Source of the DNA: Clostridia bacterium
Lineage (GTDB): Bacteria; Bacillota; Clostridia; Oscillospirales; CAG-272
Reading direction: 5' to 3'
Length of the DNA stretch: 64,000 nucleotides
Assembly (NCBI GenBank): GCA_017540175.1
Contig: JAFYBN010000068.1
Coordinates: 47,440-111,439, forward strand
The notes beneath the pieces are model-generated. The model worked only from the letters and a program-made list of their open reading frames with translations, did not search any database and had not been told where the DNA came from. This document shows, piece after piece, positions 6,809 through 15,106 of the stretch (the first letter of the stretch is position 1; each line of letters opens with the position of its first letter). The position numbers were made by a program, and so were the translations under genes.

Positions 6809-9736
6809 ATGAAAAGGAAGCATCTCGATCTGACGGCGCTCTTGCGGGAGATCCTTCACAATCCCGGCCGCTACCTCGCCATGATCGCCATCCTCGGTCT
6901 GGGCGTGGGCTTTTTCGCGGGTCTCAGGATCTGCCGCGACGACATGGTGGCGACCGGCTCCGCCTATCTCGGGCGGCAGAATCTGTTCGATCTTCATCTG
7001 ATCTGCGGCGTCGGCTTCGACGACGAGGCCGTCCGGCGGCTCCAGTCCGCGGACTTCGTCCGGGAAGCGGAAGGCGGGTACGCCTTCGACGGGCTTTTTC
7101 TGGCGAACGACGGCTCGGAGGCGGCGGCGCGGTTTTTGTCGGTGCCCGAGCGCGTCAACCGTCCCCTGCTCACGCTCGGACGCCTGCCGGAGCGCGCGGA
7201 CGAATGCGCGCTGGACTGCAGGTTTTTCCCGGAGGACGTCGTCGGCAAAACGTTCGCGCTGTCCGGGGCGGCGGGGGACGGGGAGTCCCATTTCACGGGG
7301 ACGGAGTTTACGGTGACCGGACTCTGCTTTTCCCCGCTCTATCTCAACTATGAGCGCGGCACCACCGCCCTCGGCACGGGCAGCGTTTCCTGCTTCGTCT
7401 ATCTCGCGCCCGAAGCCTTCGTTTCGGAGGCCTATACCGAGGCCTACGTCACCCTGACGGACGCGCCCGAGGCGTTTTCGGAGGGATACCGCGATTTTTC
7501 CGACGAGATCCTCCCCCGTGCGGAAGCCCTTCTCGAAGAAGCCGCGGCGGAGCGGATGGACCGCGCGACAGCCCCCGCCCGGGGCGAGATCGCCGACGGC
7601 GAGCGGGAGCTCTCCGACGCGCGCGAGGCGCTTGACCAAGCGGAAAAGGAGGATCTGCCGAAGTTAGAGGACGGGATCGCAGAGGCGGAGGACGGGATCC
7701 GGCAGCTGCAGGACGCGATCGGGGAGATCGAGGACACGCTCGCCTCCTTCGATTCCCTCAGGGAATCCGCGCGCGCCGCGGCGCTCGAGCAGATTTCCGC
7801 GGCGCTCGGCATCCCGCCGGGCATGCTGCCCGCCGATCATCCCGCCGCAGAGAGCGCCCTCGCTCAGGCGGACGCCGAGCTGGACGCGCGGGAAAAGGAG
7901 GCGCGGGCCGCCGCGGACGAGCTGAGGGGCAAGCTCGCGGACACGGTTTCTCTCCGGGACGAGCTGAACCTTGCCCTTCGGGACGCGGAAGAGGAAATCG
8001 CGGAAAACCGCCGGACGCTCGACGAAAAAACGCGGGAGCTCGAAGACGCGAAAGAAGAGCTCGCCGCGCTGGAAAAACGGAAAAACTATGTGCTCGACCG
8101 CTTCACGAACGTCGGGTACGCCTGCTTTGAAAACGACGCCGCCATCGTGCAGGGCATCAGCCGCGTGTTCCCGATCTTCTTCTTTCTCGTGGCGGCGCTG
8201 GTCTGCGCGACGACCATGACCCGCATGATCACGGAGGAAAGAACGCAGATCGGCACGCGCAAGGCGCTCGGGTATTCCGGCGGCGCCATCGCGCGCAAGT
8301 ACCTGCTTTACGCCGCGTCCGCCTCCGTGATCGGTTCCGTGGGCGGCTGGCTGCTCGGAACGAGTCTCATTCCGGAGATCATCTGGAAGGTTTACGAAAT
8401 CATGTACGGCCCGATCGCGCGGCTCACGCACGTCTCGAGTCCCCTTCTGTTCGGGGTCTCCTTTGCGTCGGCAGCGCTCTGCTCCGTCGGAACGGCGTGG
8501 ATCACGGGGCGGGCGGTGCTCGCCGAGCGGCCCGCGGAGCTGATCCGTCCGAAAGCGCCCAAGTCCGGGCGCAGGGTATTTCTCGAGAGGATCCCGTTTT
8601 TGTGGCGGCGCATGAGCTTTCTGCACAAGGTTTGTGCGCGGAACATCCTGCGCTACAAGAACCGGCTCTGGATGATGATCCTCGGGATCGGCGGATGCAC
8701 CGCCCTTTTGATCACCGGCGCGGGGATCCGGGATTCGATCTCGGGAGTCGTCGACATCCAGTACGGCCGCATCGCGCACTATGATTACGAGGTCATGACC
8801 GCGGACCCGCTCTCCGGCGAAGAACGGGCAGAGCTCGAGGAGCTGCCCGCCGTGGAAAGCATCCTCTGGCTGCACGAAAGCTCCGTCGAGGTCCGCAGTG
8901 CGAAAACCGCGCGGACCTCGGTCCTCGTTGTTCCGGAGGAGAGCGGAAAAGGGTTCGAAGACATGATCACGCTGGAGCGCTCCGGCTCGCCCGTCTCCTT
9001 CCCCGAAGACGGCTCCTGCACGGTTGACGTGCATCTGGCGGAGCAGCTCGGGGTGAAGCCGGGAGAGACGCTGACGATTGCCGTGGGAGAAGACATGGCA
9101 CAGCTCATGCTGGAATCCGTCTGCGACAACTGCGTGAACAGCTATGTCTATCTCTCCCCCGAAACCTACCGCGCGGCGTTCGGGAAGGACGCCGCCATCA
9201 AAACGGCGTACATCCGCGCGCCAGCGGAGCTCGATCCGTACGAAGGGGGCGCGATGCTGCTTGAGTGTGAGGACGTCGTCAACGTCACGGTGACGCGGGC
9301 GGTCCGCGACAGGATCGCAAGCTTTCTGCACAATCTCTACTACATCGTCCTGCTCGTGATCGTCTGCGCGGGACTCCTCGCGTTCATCGTCCTGTACGAG
9401 CTGACGGAGATCAACATCACGGAGCGGGTGCGGGAGATCGCCACGATCAAGGTGCTGGGGTTCTACCGCGGCGAAACAGCCGCCTATGTGTTCCGCGAGA
9501 ACCGGGTCCTGACCCTGCTCGGCTCACTGGCGGGGATCCCGCTCGGGATCCTCCTCCACCGCTTTGTGATGGGGCAGATCAAGGTGGATCTCGTCTCGTT
9601 CGTTCCGCGCATCGCGCTTCTGACCTTTGTCTTCGCCCTCGTCATGACCTTTTTGTTCGAGGCGGTCGTGCATCTGTTCATGCGGCGGCGGATCGCCCGG
9701 ATCCCGATGGCGGAGAGTCTGAAATCGGTGGAATAA
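6809..9736 (+). CDS. FtsX-family ABC permease with a periplasm-side coiled coil
   Basis: The 975-residue protein has a first membrane segment near residues 15-35 (LAMIAILGLGVGFF). A large extracytoplasmic part follows, containing a Glu/Ala/Arg-rich coiled coil at about 245-430 (long heptads such as LSDAREALDQAEKE). The first FtsX module is at about 450-570, with TRKALGYSGG. A second extracytoplasmic domain comes next, and the last FtsX module is at about 850-975 (IATIKVLGFYRGE). Two FtsX modules with a coiled-coil insert are the layout of large Bacillota permeases of unknown substrate. The coiled coil might reach a cell-wall hydrolase, as FtsX does, or a substrate. It is translated just after the ATPase and only a weak ribosome site is visible, suggesting coupling. 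Confidence 0.9.
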   Translation: MKRKHLDLTALLREILHNPGRYLAMIAILGLGVGFFAGLRICRDDMVATGSAYLGRQNLFDLHLICGVGFDDEAVRRLQSADFVREAEGGYAFDGLFLANDGSEAAARFLSVPERVNRPLLTLGRLPERADECALDCRFFPEDVVGKTFALSGAAGDGESHFTGTEFTVTGLCFSPLYLNYERGTTALGTGSVSCFVYLAPEAFVSEAYTEAYVTLTDAPEAFSEGYRDFSDEILPRAEALLEEAAAERMDRATAPARGEIADGERELSDAREALDQAEKEDLPKLEDGIAEAEDGIRQLQDAIGEIEDTLASFDSLRESARAAALEQISAALGIPPGMLPADHPAAESALAQADAELDAREKEARAAADELRGKLADTVSLRDELNLALRDAEEEIAENRRTLDEKTRELEDAKEELAALEKRKNYVLDRFTNVGYACFENDAAIVQGISRVFPIFFFLVAALVCATTMTRMITEERTQIGTRKALGYSGGAIARKYLLYAASASVIGSVGGWLLGTSLIPEIIWKVYEIMYGPIARLTHVSSPLLFGVSFASAALCSVGTAWITGRAVLAERPAELIRPKAPKSGRRVFLERIPFLWRRMSFLHKVCARNILRYKNRLWMMILGIGGCTALLITGAGIRDSISGVVDIQYGRIAHYDYEVMTADPLSGEERAELEELPAVESILWLHESSVEVRSAKTARTSVLVVPEESGKGFEDMITLERSGSPVSFPEDGSCTVDVHLAEQLGVKPGETLTIAVGEDMAQLMLESVCDNCVNSYVYLSPETYRAAFGKDAAIKTAYIRAPAELDPYEGGAMLLECEDVVNVTVTRAVRDRIASFLHNLYYIVLLVIVCAGLLAFIVLYELTEINITERVREIATIKVLGFYRGETAAYVFRENRVLTLLGSLAGIPLGILLHRFVMGQIKVDLVSFVPRIALLTFVFALVMTFLFEAVVHLFMRRRIARIPMAESLKSVE

Positions 9737-9800
9737 AAAGCGGCTCACGCGCGCCTGCGCGTTTTGGGAAAGAAATATCAAACAAAGGATGGAGAAAATC

Positions 9801-10418
9801 ATGAAAAAAACCGTCAAACTACTGTCGCTTCTTCTCGCTGCCGTGATGATGACGGCGGCGCTTGCCGGCTGCGCCGAACGAACCCGCGCGCCGCAGGTCG
9901 ACGAGCAGGATCTGACCAAGGACACGAATGTTCTTGTCGTCTATTTCACCTGGTCGGGGCATCTTGACAGCATGGCGCACTGGATCGCCGACGAGATCGG
10001 CGGAGACATTCTCCGGGTACTGGCGAAGGAGGAGTATCCCGAAAGCTACGACGCCACCGTCGACCGCGCCAAAAAAGAAAAGAACGACGGCGAGCGTCCG
10101 GAAATCACCGTTTCGCTCACCGCCGAACAAATGAATAAATATGACACGGTTTTCATCGGCTTCCCTGTTTGGTGGTACGATCTGCCGATGCCGATGTGGA
10201 CCTTTCTGGAAGGCATAGACCTCACCGGGAAAACGGTCTACGTTTTCTTCTCGCACGAAGGGACCTCCGACGGGGGCAGCGCGCTGTCCACGATTTCCAC
10301 CCTCGCACCCGGCGCGGCGGTCAACACGGCCGACGCGCTCTCCGTGCGGGGGAGCCGGGTGAAAGACTCCGAAAACGTCGTGCGGGAATGGGTCAGAGGG
10401 CTCGGGTACTCGAAATAA
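9801..10418 (+). CDS. Flavodoxin-like lipoprotein
   Basis: The protein has 205 residues, with a lipoprotein signal (MKKTVKLLSL, lipobox LAGC, Cys24). The flavodoxin_4-type domain has a VYFTWSGH phosphate-binding loop and GFPVWWYDLPMPMWTFLE flavin contact, ending at a short C-terminal helix. It should bind FMN on the outer face of the membrane, an uncommon place, perhaps carrying electrons to surface acceptors. The ATG at 9801 is chosen over 9789 because GGAG at 9791-9794 is correctly spaced. It lies 64 nt behind the FtsX permease, after a small GC hairpin, so it may be co-transcribed. A cytoplasmic homologue of the same fold is at 53420. Confidence 0.85.
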   Translation: MKKTVKLLSLLLAAVMMTAALAGCAERTRAPQVDEQDLTKDTNVLVVYFTWSGHLDSMAHWIADEIGGDILRVLAKEEYPESYDATVDRAKKEKNDGERPEITVSLTAEQMNKYDTVFIGFPVWWYDLPMPMWTFLEGIDLTGKTVYVFFSHEGTSDGGSALSTISTLAPGAAVNTADALSVRGSRVKDSENVVREWVRGLGYSK

Positions 10419-10542
10419 GCGAAAAGCACGTTGTCCATACGACGGTTTGCTGCCTATTTGTATGGAACAAACGCTGCGCGATAGAAAAAGGAAACAAACG
10501 CTTCGCGTTTGTGGTACGAGATATTGCCCTGCGCGGGCGGCG

Positions 10543-10652
10543 GCACGGGGCGCCATCTCATGGCCGACTACTTTCGCAAGCGAAAGTGGCGCCCCGTGCG
10601 GGTCACCTTGGCCATGACATCTGTTGTTCTTGATCCTCTTCAGCTGCTCCGA
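10543..10652 (+). repeat. Structured repeat, left copy
   Basis: A 12-bp perfect stem (10543-10554 with 10588-10599) encloses a conserved loop, ATCTCATGGCCGACT, and an inner perfect hairpin ACTTTCGC-AA-GCGAAAGT (10570-10587). Homology to the right copy continues to about 10652 (TGTTGTTCTTGATCCTCTTC). Confidence 0.75.
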
Positions 10653-11308
10653 TTGCGAAGCGCACGGCGTCAGCTTAAGAATCAAGCGAGTTCATCGCGG
10701 CCTGATTACTTGAAGCCGAAACCTACTGTGAAGTCGAGCGCGTTTGATTACACGGCGCGTTTGGCAGTCAGCCGAAGTGTGGGGTGCATCCTCGCGGGTA
10801 TAAGATTGCGGAAATCTGCTGAACCTGTTCGCGTTTCAGCGCACGTGAAGTAATGTCGTTTCTGTTCGCGCAGCTAACGCGGGTAGAAAATCCTGCGGAG
10901 CCGCGTTCCGGTTCAGCGAATTCTTTCGTTAGCTGTCGCGAGAATAGGATGCTGTGCTGAAAATTGACGCGCTCTGCGCCGCATCCCATTCTCGTGATAA
11001 CTGAAGCAAAGACAAGCACGCGCTTTAACGCGGCTCCGCAGGATTCCTCACCCGCGTTCGCAACACGAGGGGTGAAAGCTGCGCTTTTCGTCGCGCTGAA
11101 ACGGTAACAGGCATAGCAGATTAAGGCTGACTTCCATTCGCGAAGATGCACGTCGTCTTCCGCCGACTGCCATCGCGCCGTGTAATTCGCGAATTTGGAT
11201 TGCCGCGCCGACGCAGTCGCGCTCAAATTCGCGCGAGCGCGAATTGCAATGTTTCAGCTGGCGATTCGAGAGCCGCAGTCGCTGAAAGTTTCGGCTGATA
11301 TGTGCCGC

Positions 11309-11424
11309 TGACAAGTCGGAGCCGCTGAAGAGGATCAAGAACAACAGATTGGATGGCCAAGGGGACCCCGCCGGGGGGCACCACTTTCGCTTGCGAAAGT
11401 AGTCGGCCATGAGATGTGTGCCCC
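11309..11424 (-). repeat. Structured repeat, right copy (inverted)
   Basis: This is an inverted copy of the element at 10543. The inner hairpin (11383-11400) and loop are conserved. The outer stem has changed sequence but still pairs (GGGGCAC 11375-11381 with GTGCCCC 11418-11424), so the fold is retained rather than the bases. Confidence 0.75.
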
Positions 11425-11837
11425 GCGCCGACGCAGTCGCGCTAGGCGCCGTCCGCGCAGGACATAAAAATCCGTACTCAAACGCGCAGCGTTTGTTCCA
11501 AAGATAGCATCGGTTTCAGCAGACTTCCCCGTGCCGCCGTCCGCGCAGGACAATACAAATCCGTAATTCCCAAACACGGAAGTTCGCCGCGCCGAGTGCG
11601 ACAGCGTCGGCACGGCAGTCGCGCTGCGCGCGAATTCCACGAGTTCACAAAGCGAACTCGGGCAAAGCGTTTGTTCCTTTAAAAAACAAGCGCAGGCGGG
11701 CATTCTTTGCTTGTTCAGCAAACGCGGATCAAGAATCCCGCAGAGCCGCATTCAGATCCGGCGGCTCTTTTTGTTTGCTCCTGCGAGAATGGGATGCGGC
11801 AAGTCCCCCTGTTTTGAACGGGGCTGCTTTTCCGTTG

Positions 11838-12758
11838 TCAGTCGGCATGCGGGGCTTGCGGGGCGATGCGGCCCTCCGCGTATCCGATAAATTCCGCGCC
11901 GCCCCGCCTGCCGTTGTACCAGAGCCGGATCGTCCCGTCCCCTTCCTTCACGACCGTCGGCTTGTAGCACGAATCGGTGTCCCATTCCCCGGGGGAGGGC
12001 ATGACGAGCGGGTTTTCCGGCACGCGCTCCCAGCCGGTGATCCCGTCCTCCGAGCGCGCGGCGCAGATGCATGCGGTATGGATATCCCGGTAGCCGATGT
12101 AAAACATGAGGTACCCGTCCTCTTCCCGCAGGATATCGACCGCCCCGATGCGCTCCTGCTCGTATTCCTTTTCGGGATTGGCGCAAAAAACGGGATTGTC
12201 CGGGTATTTCGTCCACTCCACACCGTCCCGTGATTCCGCGTAACAGATGATGTTCGGCTCATAGGTCTCCCCGGCGGCGTACCACATGCGGAACTTCCCG
12301 CCGTCGTACAGAACGAACGGATTCATGACGGATTCCTTTTCAAATTCCGCCTCCGGCACGAGCACGGGATCCTTGTGGAACCGCTCGAAATGAATCCCGT
12401 CGTCCGAGCGCGCGACGCCGATCTTCGAGACGCCGTGCCCGGTCCCCCAGTCCCAGACCTGTCCGGTGTACCACATCAGCCAGCCCTTCCCCGCGGGGTC
12501 GGGCAGAACGCAGCAGCGGTTGACTATCTGTTCCCAGCCGGAGGTCTCATCCGGGCCGAGGGTGATCTGCGGCTCGCTCCAATGGATGCCGTCGTCCGAG
12601 AAGGTCACGGCGAAGGAATCCCGCGGCCTCCACGACACGTCCATCCGCAGCTTTCCGTCCGGCTGACGGCGCACAAAGGCGTCGAACATCGTTCCCGTGG
12701 TCTCGTCTCCGAAGACGGGTCCGTTTTCGTATTTTCTGAAGCTTCCCGTGTGTTCCAT
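11838..12758 (-). CDS. Five-bladed beta-propeller glycosidase-like protein (GH43/GH32/GH130 superfamily)
   Basis: The 306-residue protein has repeated propeller blades: short strands around SDDGIHW, KIGVARSDDGIHFERF, GGKFRMWYAAGE and DGYLMFYIGYRD. This pattern is shared by GH43, GH32, GH68 and GH130 enzymes. Acidic residues that could be catalytic occur in TMFDAFV and in the later EWDTDSCYKPTVV. There is no signal peptide, so it acts on imported glycosides or their phosphorylated forms. I cannot assign the exact family; a mannoside phosphorylase (GH130) or a divergent arabinosidase/fructosidase are options. GGGAGG lies 7 nt before the ATG and a perfect promoter is at 12827-12855. The gene is monocistronic. 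Confidence 0.75.
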   Translation of the reverse strand: MEHTGSFRKYENGPVFGDETTGTMFDAFVRRQPDGKLRMDVSWRPRDSFAVTFSDDGIHWSEPQITLGPDETSGWEQIVNRCCVLPDPAGKGWLMWYTGQVWDWGTGHGVSKIGVARSDDGIHFERFHKDPVLVPEAEFEKESVMNPFVLYDGGKFRMWYAAGETYEPNIICYAESRDGVEWTKYPDNPVFCANPEKEYEQERIGAVDILREEDGYLMFYIGYRDIHTACICAARSEDGITGWERVPENPLVMPSPGEWDTDSCYKPTVVKEGDGTIRLWYNGRRGGAEFIGYAEGRIAPQAPHAD

Positions 12759-12826
12759 TTTCTCAGCCTCCCTGTTCTTCGCTTTTCCGCCTCTGTTTCG
12801 GGGGCGGACTTCTTTGTTCCAAGCTC

Positions 12827-12855
12827 ATTATACAGGCGATCCCGGCTCGTGTCAA
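12827..12855 (-). promoter_or_regulatory. Sigma-A promoter of the propeller glycosidase
   Basis: On the minus strand TTGACA (12850-12855) and TATAAT (12827-12832) with a 17-nt spacer, both full consensus. Confidence 0.88.
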
Positions 12856-12890
12856 GCGGATCGGGTGTTTTTCCGCTTTCGGCGGATCCG

Positions 12891-12941
12891 GAAAAGGCGG
12901 GGCTTCCGCTCCTGAAAAAAGGAGAACGCGGAAGCCCCGCC
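12891..12941 (-). terminator. Terminator of the sodium:alanine symporter gene
   Basis: A perfect 14-bp stem (12896-12909 with 12928-12941; GGCGGGGCTTCCGC) is followed on the minus strand by TTTT. It lies about 105 nt past the symporter stop. Confidence 0.85.
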
Positions 12942-13047
12942 CCGGGGAAAAAACTTCAAACCGGTTTCGCGGCAGACCCGACCGACCGGCGAAGCGCCAA
13001 CGCCCAATCGATGAACGCTCACACGGCCGGACGCCGCGGCAGCCCAA

Positions 13048-14553
13048 TCAGTCGTCCCGCGCCTCCTGCTCCTTCTGCACCTCGGGCAGCGCGGAGTACA
13101 TGGGGATCTCATCCGGTTTTGTCTTCTTGATCTTGCGGACCGAATAGTTCTTCGTGATTCGGACGACAAGCCCGGACAGGCATACGACGCCGATCAGGTT
13201 CGGGATCGCCATGAGTCCGTTGAAGGTGTCGGACAGGTTGATGGCAAGGGACGCATTCACGGTGCAGCCGACCATGATGACCACAATGAACGCGACCTTA
13301 TAAACGATCGTGGAGCGGGTGCCGAAGAGGTATTCCCACGCCTTCGTGCCGTAAAAGCTCCAGCCGAGGATCGTCGTGAACGCGAAGAGGGAGACCGCCA
13401 CCGCGATAAAGATGCCTCCGAAGGTGCCGAAATTCTTCGTGAACGCCTCCGTCGCAAGTCCGAGTTCCTCCACGCCGGACAGGGACGCGCCGGTCTCCAG
13501 ATCCACCACGCCGCTTGTGAGAATGACGAGCGCGGTGCAGGTGCAGACGACGATCGTGTCGGCAAAGACTTCAAAGATGCCCCACATGCCCTGCACGACG
13601 GGCTCCTTCACGTTGGAAGCGGAGTGCACCATGACGGAAGAGCCGAGGCCCGCCTCGTTGGAGAACACGCCCCGCTTGAAGCCCCACGTCATCGCCTTCG
13701 CGATGATCGCGCCCGTGATGCCGCCCGCCGCGGACCGGAGATTGAACGCGCCCTTGAAGATGGAGGCGAACGCCGGGCCGATCTGCCCGATGTGCATGCA
13801 GATGATCACGAGGGAGCCGATGATGTAGAAGATCGCCATGAAGGGAACGATCCGTTCGTTGGTTTCCGCGATCCGGCGGAGACCGCCGATGATGACAAGG
13901 ATCGCAAGGACCGTCACGGTCGCGCCCACCGCGATCGGCACGATCTTCGAGTCACTCGTATTCGTCGCGGTCTTGATGCTGTCGGAAATGGAGACCACCT
14001 GGCCCATATTGCCGATGCCGAAGGAGGCGAGAACGGCAAAGATCGAGAACAGCACGGCGAGCACGCGGCCGGCGATTTTGCCGTACTTCATGCGGCCCAC
14101 GCCGTCGCGGAGATAGTACATCGCGCCGCCGGACCACTCTCCCTTTTCATTGCGCCGGCGGAAGAAGATCCCGAGCACGTTTTCGGAATAGTTCGTCATC
14201 ATGCCCACGACCGCGGCGATCCACATCCAGAACACCGCGCCGGGACCGCCCTCCGTGATGGCGTACGCGACGCCCGCGATGTTGCCCGTTCCGATGGTGG
14301 CGGACAGCGCCGTGCACAGCGCCTGGAACTGGGATATGGACTTCTTGTCCTTGCTCTTGCGGATGGATTTCTGACGGAAAATCGCGCCGATGGTATTCTT
14401 CCACATGTGCCCGAAGCGGGTAAACTGGAAGAAGCGGGTAGCGACCGTCATGAGGATGCCCGTGCCGATCAGAAGCACAAGCGCGGGCACGCCCCACACC
14501 ACGCTGCCGATCGCGTCGTTGATTTTTGAGATCGCGTCTGTTATGGCCTGCAT
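13048..14553 (-). CDS. Sodium:alanine/glycine symporter (AGCS family)
   Basis: This 501-residue integral membrane protein imports alanine or glycine with sodium. Family hallmarks are TRFFQFTRFGHMWKN near the N-terminus, the signature LCTALSATIGTGNIAGVA, GPGAVFWMWIAA, and FKRGVFSNEAGLGSS in the middle. About ten to eleven hydrophobic segments are spread along the chain and the C-terminus is charged, as usual. Full length for the family. The ribosome site is weak: AGGACGG is about 13 nt from the ATG. The leader carries a tandem glycine riboswitch and an intrinsic terminator, so glycine is the likely physiological substrate and signal. No other gene is in the transcript. Confidence 0.93.
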   Translation of the reverse strand: MQAITDAISKINDAIGSVVWGVPALVLLIGTGILMTVATRFFQFTRFGHMWKNTIGAIFRQKSIRKSKDKKSISQFQALCTALSATIGTGNIAGVAYAITEGGPGAVFWMWIAAVVGMMTNYSENVLGIFFRRRNEKGEWSGGAMYYLRDGVGRMKYGKIAGRVLAVLFSIFAVLASFGIGNMGQVVSISDSIKTATNTSDSKIVPIAVGATVTVLAILVIIGGLRRIAETNERIVPFMAIFYIIGSLVIICMHIGQIGPAFASIFKGAFNLRSAAGGITGAIIAKAMTWGFKRGVFSNEAGLGSSVMVHSASNVKEPVVQGMWGIFEVFADTIVVCTCTALVILTSGVVDLETGASLSGVEELGLATEAFTKNFGTFGGIFIAVAVSLFAFTTILGWSFYGTKAWEYLFGTRSTIVYKVAFIVVIMVGCTVNASLAINLSDTFNGLMAIPNLIGVVCLSGLVVRITKNYSVRKIKKTKPDEIPMYSALPEVQKEQEARDD

Positions 14554-14590
14554 GAGATTGAGAACACCGTCCTTTTATGAAAAATGCCCC

Positions 14591-14624
14591 GAAAACAAAC
14601 GAAGAGTCCGCCGAAGCAGACTCT
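14591..14624 (-). terminator. Intrinsic terminator of the glycine riboswitch expression platform
   Basis: On the minus strand a stem of AGAGTCTGC and GCGGACTCT (14603-14624) with a TTCG tetraloop is followed by TTCGTTTGTTTT. It sits between the aptamers and the symporter start, so ligand binding probably decides read-through. Confidence 0.8.
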
Positions 14625-14667
14625 CAAAACAAACGGACAGGCGTTCCCCCGAAAGAGGAATGCCGTG

Positions 14668-14832
14668 TACTCTGTCCTTTTGCCTGAGAGATTAACCGGA
14701 AAACCGGTTTTGCACCTTCGGCACCCGGATGGTTCCGGGCTTCTCCAGAGCGTCATCCACGGACAGTCTTCGCCTCACGGCACCTGAGAGTTTCACTCCT
14801 TCGGTCACCCCGCAGGGGGGTATTTCCCGTCC
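14668..14832 (-). promoter_or_regulatory. Tandem glycine riboswitch
   Basis: Two consecutive aptamers are visible on the minus strand. The first contains CCGAAGGAGTGAAACTCTCAGGTGCC and the second GCCGAAGGTGCAAAACC followed by AATCTCTCAGGCAAAAGGAC. These conserved cores, and the ACTCTGGAGAA-like linker between them, are the established signature of gcvT-type glycine riboswitches. Placement directly before an AGCS transporter is a known arrangement in Bacillota. Glycine would bind cooperatively and switch transcription at the terminator 14591-14624; whether it acts ON or OFF is not certain from sequence. Confidence 0.93.
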
Positions 14833-14851
14833 GCTTCATTTGACGTGCATA

Positions 14852-14880
14852 ATTATACGCCGATAAAACCCTTTTGTCAA
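14852..14880 (-). promoter_or_regulatory. Sigma-A promoter of the riboswitch-symporter transcript
   Basis: TTGACA (14875-14880) and TATAAT (14852-14857) on the minus strand with a 17-nt spacer; transcription starts about 12 nt before the first aptamer. Confidence 0.9.
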
Positions 14881-15026
14881 TACATATGCGAAAAAAACGG
14901 AGAAAAAATCCGAAAAACCGCCCCCGTTCCGGCTCGTCGGTCCGGTCTGCCCGCCCGCTCCGCGGTGCCCCGCCGCCCGTCCGCCGGTTTTTGCCAAAAA
15001 AAACCAAAAAATTTGAAAAATTTTTG

Positions 15027-15076
15027 CAAGGTACCTTGACAAATCCGAAGAGCCGTGGTATAATCAAGGTACCTAA
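15027..15076 (+). promoter_or_regulatory. Promoter with twin operators for MarR autoregulation
   Basis: TTGACA (15036-15041) and TATAAT (15059-15064) are 17 nt apart. The palindrome CAAGGTACCTTG (15027-15038) overlaps the -35, and a second copy, CAAGGTACCTAA (15065-15076), follows the -10 directly. Two copies of AAGGTACC bracketing the promoter are what a dimeric MarR repressor acting on its own gene would need. Confidence 0.85.
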
Positions 15077-15106
15077 TCAAAATACCATTGTATCGGGAGG
15101 AAAATC

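Larger units (their letters stand above)
10419..11837. other. Non-coding, repeat-rich interval
   Basis: No convincing gene is present over 1.4 kb: open frames are short, lack ribosome sites and have repeat-derived sequence. The DNA is a mosaic of short motifs that recur here in both orientations, such as GCGCCGACGCAGTCGCGCT (near 11205 and 11425) and GTCCGCGCAGGACA (near 11450 and 11540). Two inverted copies of a structured element are annotated separately. It may be a decayed mobile element or an array of REP-like units. Confidence 0.6.

Noticed and set aside
10509-10853. 114-codon ORF in the repeat region
   Set aside because: It reads through the inverted hairpin element and the same frame appears in the inverted copy only as repeat sequence; no ribosome site.
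14584-14787. Short plus-strand ORF
   Set aside because: It lies wholly over the glycine riboswitch on the other strand.
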